A stretch of 23,440 nt of DNA, taken from assembly GCA_018676385.1 (NCBI GenBank), contig JABHEX010000275.1:1-23440 (forward strand), written 5' to 3'. The notes under the pieces are model-generated. The model made no database searches. It was not told where the DNA came from and saw only the letters and a list, made by a program, of their open reading frames with translations. A program made the position numbers and the translations under genes. Shown here in pieces: positions 22,150 to 23,440 of this stretch. Each line of letters opens with the position of its first letter. Position 1 is the stretch's first letter. The DNA is from Akkermansiaceae bacterium. Its GTDB lineage: Bacteria > Verrucomicrobiota > Verrucomicrobiia > Verrucomicrobiales > Akkermansiaceae.

Positions 22150-23440
22150 GTGTCCTGGAAGCCATCTAATAGTCCCTCTAAGTTGCCTGCCTGGGTGCCG
22201 TTACGTCTACGGACAGTCATCCGTTGGTCTTTTAAGTGGGGGCTTGTGGGTCTTTCAGTTCTTGTTACCTTCGTGTTGTTCTACTTTTATCTTGCGCTAA
22301 AATTTGACCTTAGTGATGTGGAGCAGATGCCGGAGAGGTCTGTGATACTTGATCGTCATGGGGTTGAGTTTGCGGCTATTCATGGGGAGCGCCGCAGGTT
22401 GATTACGAGGGAGGAGATTCCGGATGCTATGATGCATGCGCTACTTGCGCGTGAGGATCTGCGGTTTCCCGATCATCACGGGATTGATATGCGTGGGCTA
22501 GCGCGAGCTACGATCAGAAATATCAAGGACATGTCTTTCACTCAAGGTGCGTCGACGCTGACGATGCAGCTTACACGTAATACTTATGAGATGCGTGCCA
22601 AATCACTGCACCGAAAATTGTTAGAAATGGCTGTGACGCTGAGAATAGAAAGTCGTTACAGTAAAGATGAAATTCTCACACATTACTTGAATCGTATCTA
22701 TTTTGGGGCTGGTTGCCACGGTGTTGAGGAGGCGGCACAAACTTACTTTGGCCGATCGGTGACGGAGCTCAACATCGGCGAGTGTGCGCTACTTGTCGGT
22801 ATTATCCGGGGACCACATCTTTTTTCACCATTTAGAAATCCAGAGGGTGCTGAGATTCAGCGTGATGAGGTTTTGAAACGTATGGTCATTTGTGAATTTG
22901 TCTCAGAGGAAGAAAAAACAAGAGCCATGGCTGAACCGATTCATTTAGTAACTAAAAAAGAGAGAAAGAAAAACAGCTCACACCTACGTGAGACTATACG
23001 TAATCAGCTGCAAATTATTTTGGAGCAACAGGATATTCGAGCTGGTGGGTTACGCATTCATACAACCGTTGATACAGCGATGCAGAAAAGCTTACAGTCC
23101 AAGATCTCTCGACCTTTTGCTGCTGTGGAGCAAAAGAACTTGTCAGAATTACAAGCAGCGATCGTCTCTCTAGATCCTGAGACCGGTGGTATTCTTGCTC
23201 TCTGTGGCAATAGGAACTATGCAATTTCGCAATACAACCTCGCCTTCAATGCACGACGTGATCTTGGGCCAGCATTTATGCCTTTCCTGACAGCAGCAGC
23301 GCTTGAACGTAATAAAATTGTAATCGCTGGGCAGCCCGTTCAAACTGGGCGGCAGTTAGGTATCGCGGAAACGATTAGGTTGAGCAAGCGCCTCGGATTC
23401 AGCGGTCCCTTCTCAGAGACTGATGATTTATACCGTGGTA
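22150..23440 (+). CDS. Class A PBP-like protein with degenerate transpeptidase (partial)
   Basis: Open to the window end; 430 residues are visible. A basic cytoplasmic tail is followed by a membrane segment (about 30-50). The GT51 domain is complete: REDLRFPDHHG (Glu102), QGASTLTMQLTRN, LLEMAVTLRIESRYSKDEILTHYLN and GVEEAAQTYF. A PBP transpeptidase-like region follows (LQAAIVSLDPETGGILALCG), but where SxxK is expected the sequence is GPAFMPF (373-379): Ser is Pro374 and Lys is Met377. Compared with the first PBP, about 55 residues that should carry SxN are missing, as VQTGRQLGIAETIRLSKRLGF follows soon after. So it is probably a glycosyltransferase with a non-catalytic partner domain. Start uncertain: GTG at 22150 chosen, TTG at 22138 also possible. 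It lies 50 bp after the first PBP gene. The KTG region is beyond the window. Confidence 0.9.
   Translation, partial: MSWKPSNSPSKLPAWVPLRLRTVIRWSFKWGLVGLSVLVTFVLFYFYLALKFDLSDVEQMPERSVILDRHGVEFAAIHGERRRLITREEIPDAMMHALLAREDLRFPDHHGIDMRGLARATIRNIKDMSFTQGASTLTMQLTRNTYEMRAKSLHRKLLEMAVTLRIESRYSKDEILTHYLNRIYFGAGCHGVEEAAQTYFGRSVTELNIGECALLVGIIRGPHLFSPFRNPEGAEIQRDEVLKRMVICEFVSEEEKTRAMAEPIHLVTKKERKKNSSHLRETIRNQLQIILEQQDIRAGGLRIHTTVDTAMQKSLQSKISRPFAAVEQKNLSELQAAIVSLDPETGGILALCGNRNYAISQYNLAFNARRDLGPAFMPFLTAAALERNKIVIAGQPVQTGRQLGIAETIRLSKRLGFSGPFSETDDLYRG

Overview
The window looks like chromosomal DNA from a Verrucomicrobiota bacterium, most likely order Verrucomicrobiales. This is inferred from the gene mix, not from a database match. 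The pointers are a PEP-CTERM protein, type II secretion-like pseudopilins, a secreted DUF1080 protein, a bactofilin, a CarH-like B12-binding MerR regulator and a full DAP-type peptidoglycan gene set. Almost no start codon is preceded by a Shine-Dalgarno sequence. No rRNA, tRNA, CRISPR array, insertion sequence or phage gene was seen; this is mostly housekeeping sequence with a few unusual proteins.

Layout. 1-2.8 kb: two pseudopilins flank a PEP-CTERM exported protein. 2.8-5.9 kb: trmB (minus strand) diverges from a serine hydrolase of the beta-lactamase fold, which is followed by lysA. 5.9-7.9 kb: a short ribosomal operon, rpsM-rpsK-rpsD, with a structured leader and a clear terminator directly after rpsD, so rpoA and rplQ are not in their usual place. 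The S11 protein carries an acidic N-terminal extension of about 80 residues. 7.9-11.3 kb: a secreted DUF1080 protein, then a HAD phosphatase (possibly leaderless mRNA) and mpl. 11.4-13.2 kb, minus strand: a ParA-type ATPase and a MerR/B12 regulator that keeps the residues of CarH photoreceptors. 13.4-16.8 kb: a SWIM-SNF2 helicase and a small TPR-like protein.

16.9-19.6 kb, minus strand: a bactofilin, a degenerate HtrA-like protein and an intact HtrA/Deg protease. The degenerate protein has lost its catalytic His and Ser, and its PDZ domain lies between the two parts of the protease-like sequence. 19.7 kb to the end, plus strand: two tandem class A penicillin-binding proteins. The first is fully bifunctional. 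The second, cut by the window edge, has an intact glycosyltransferase domain, but its transpeptidase SxxK motif reads P-A-F-M and the segment that should carry SxN is missing.

Several genes share a cell-envelope theme: lysA and mpl both handle meso-diaminopimelate, the two PBPs build peptidoglycan, bactofilin is an envelope-associated scaffold, and the HtrA pair acts in the periplasm. The best candidates for something undescribed are the two active/inactive pairs (HtrA with pseudo-HtrA, PBP with transpeptidase-dead PBP), which sit back to back across one divergent intergenic region, and the tailed S11.
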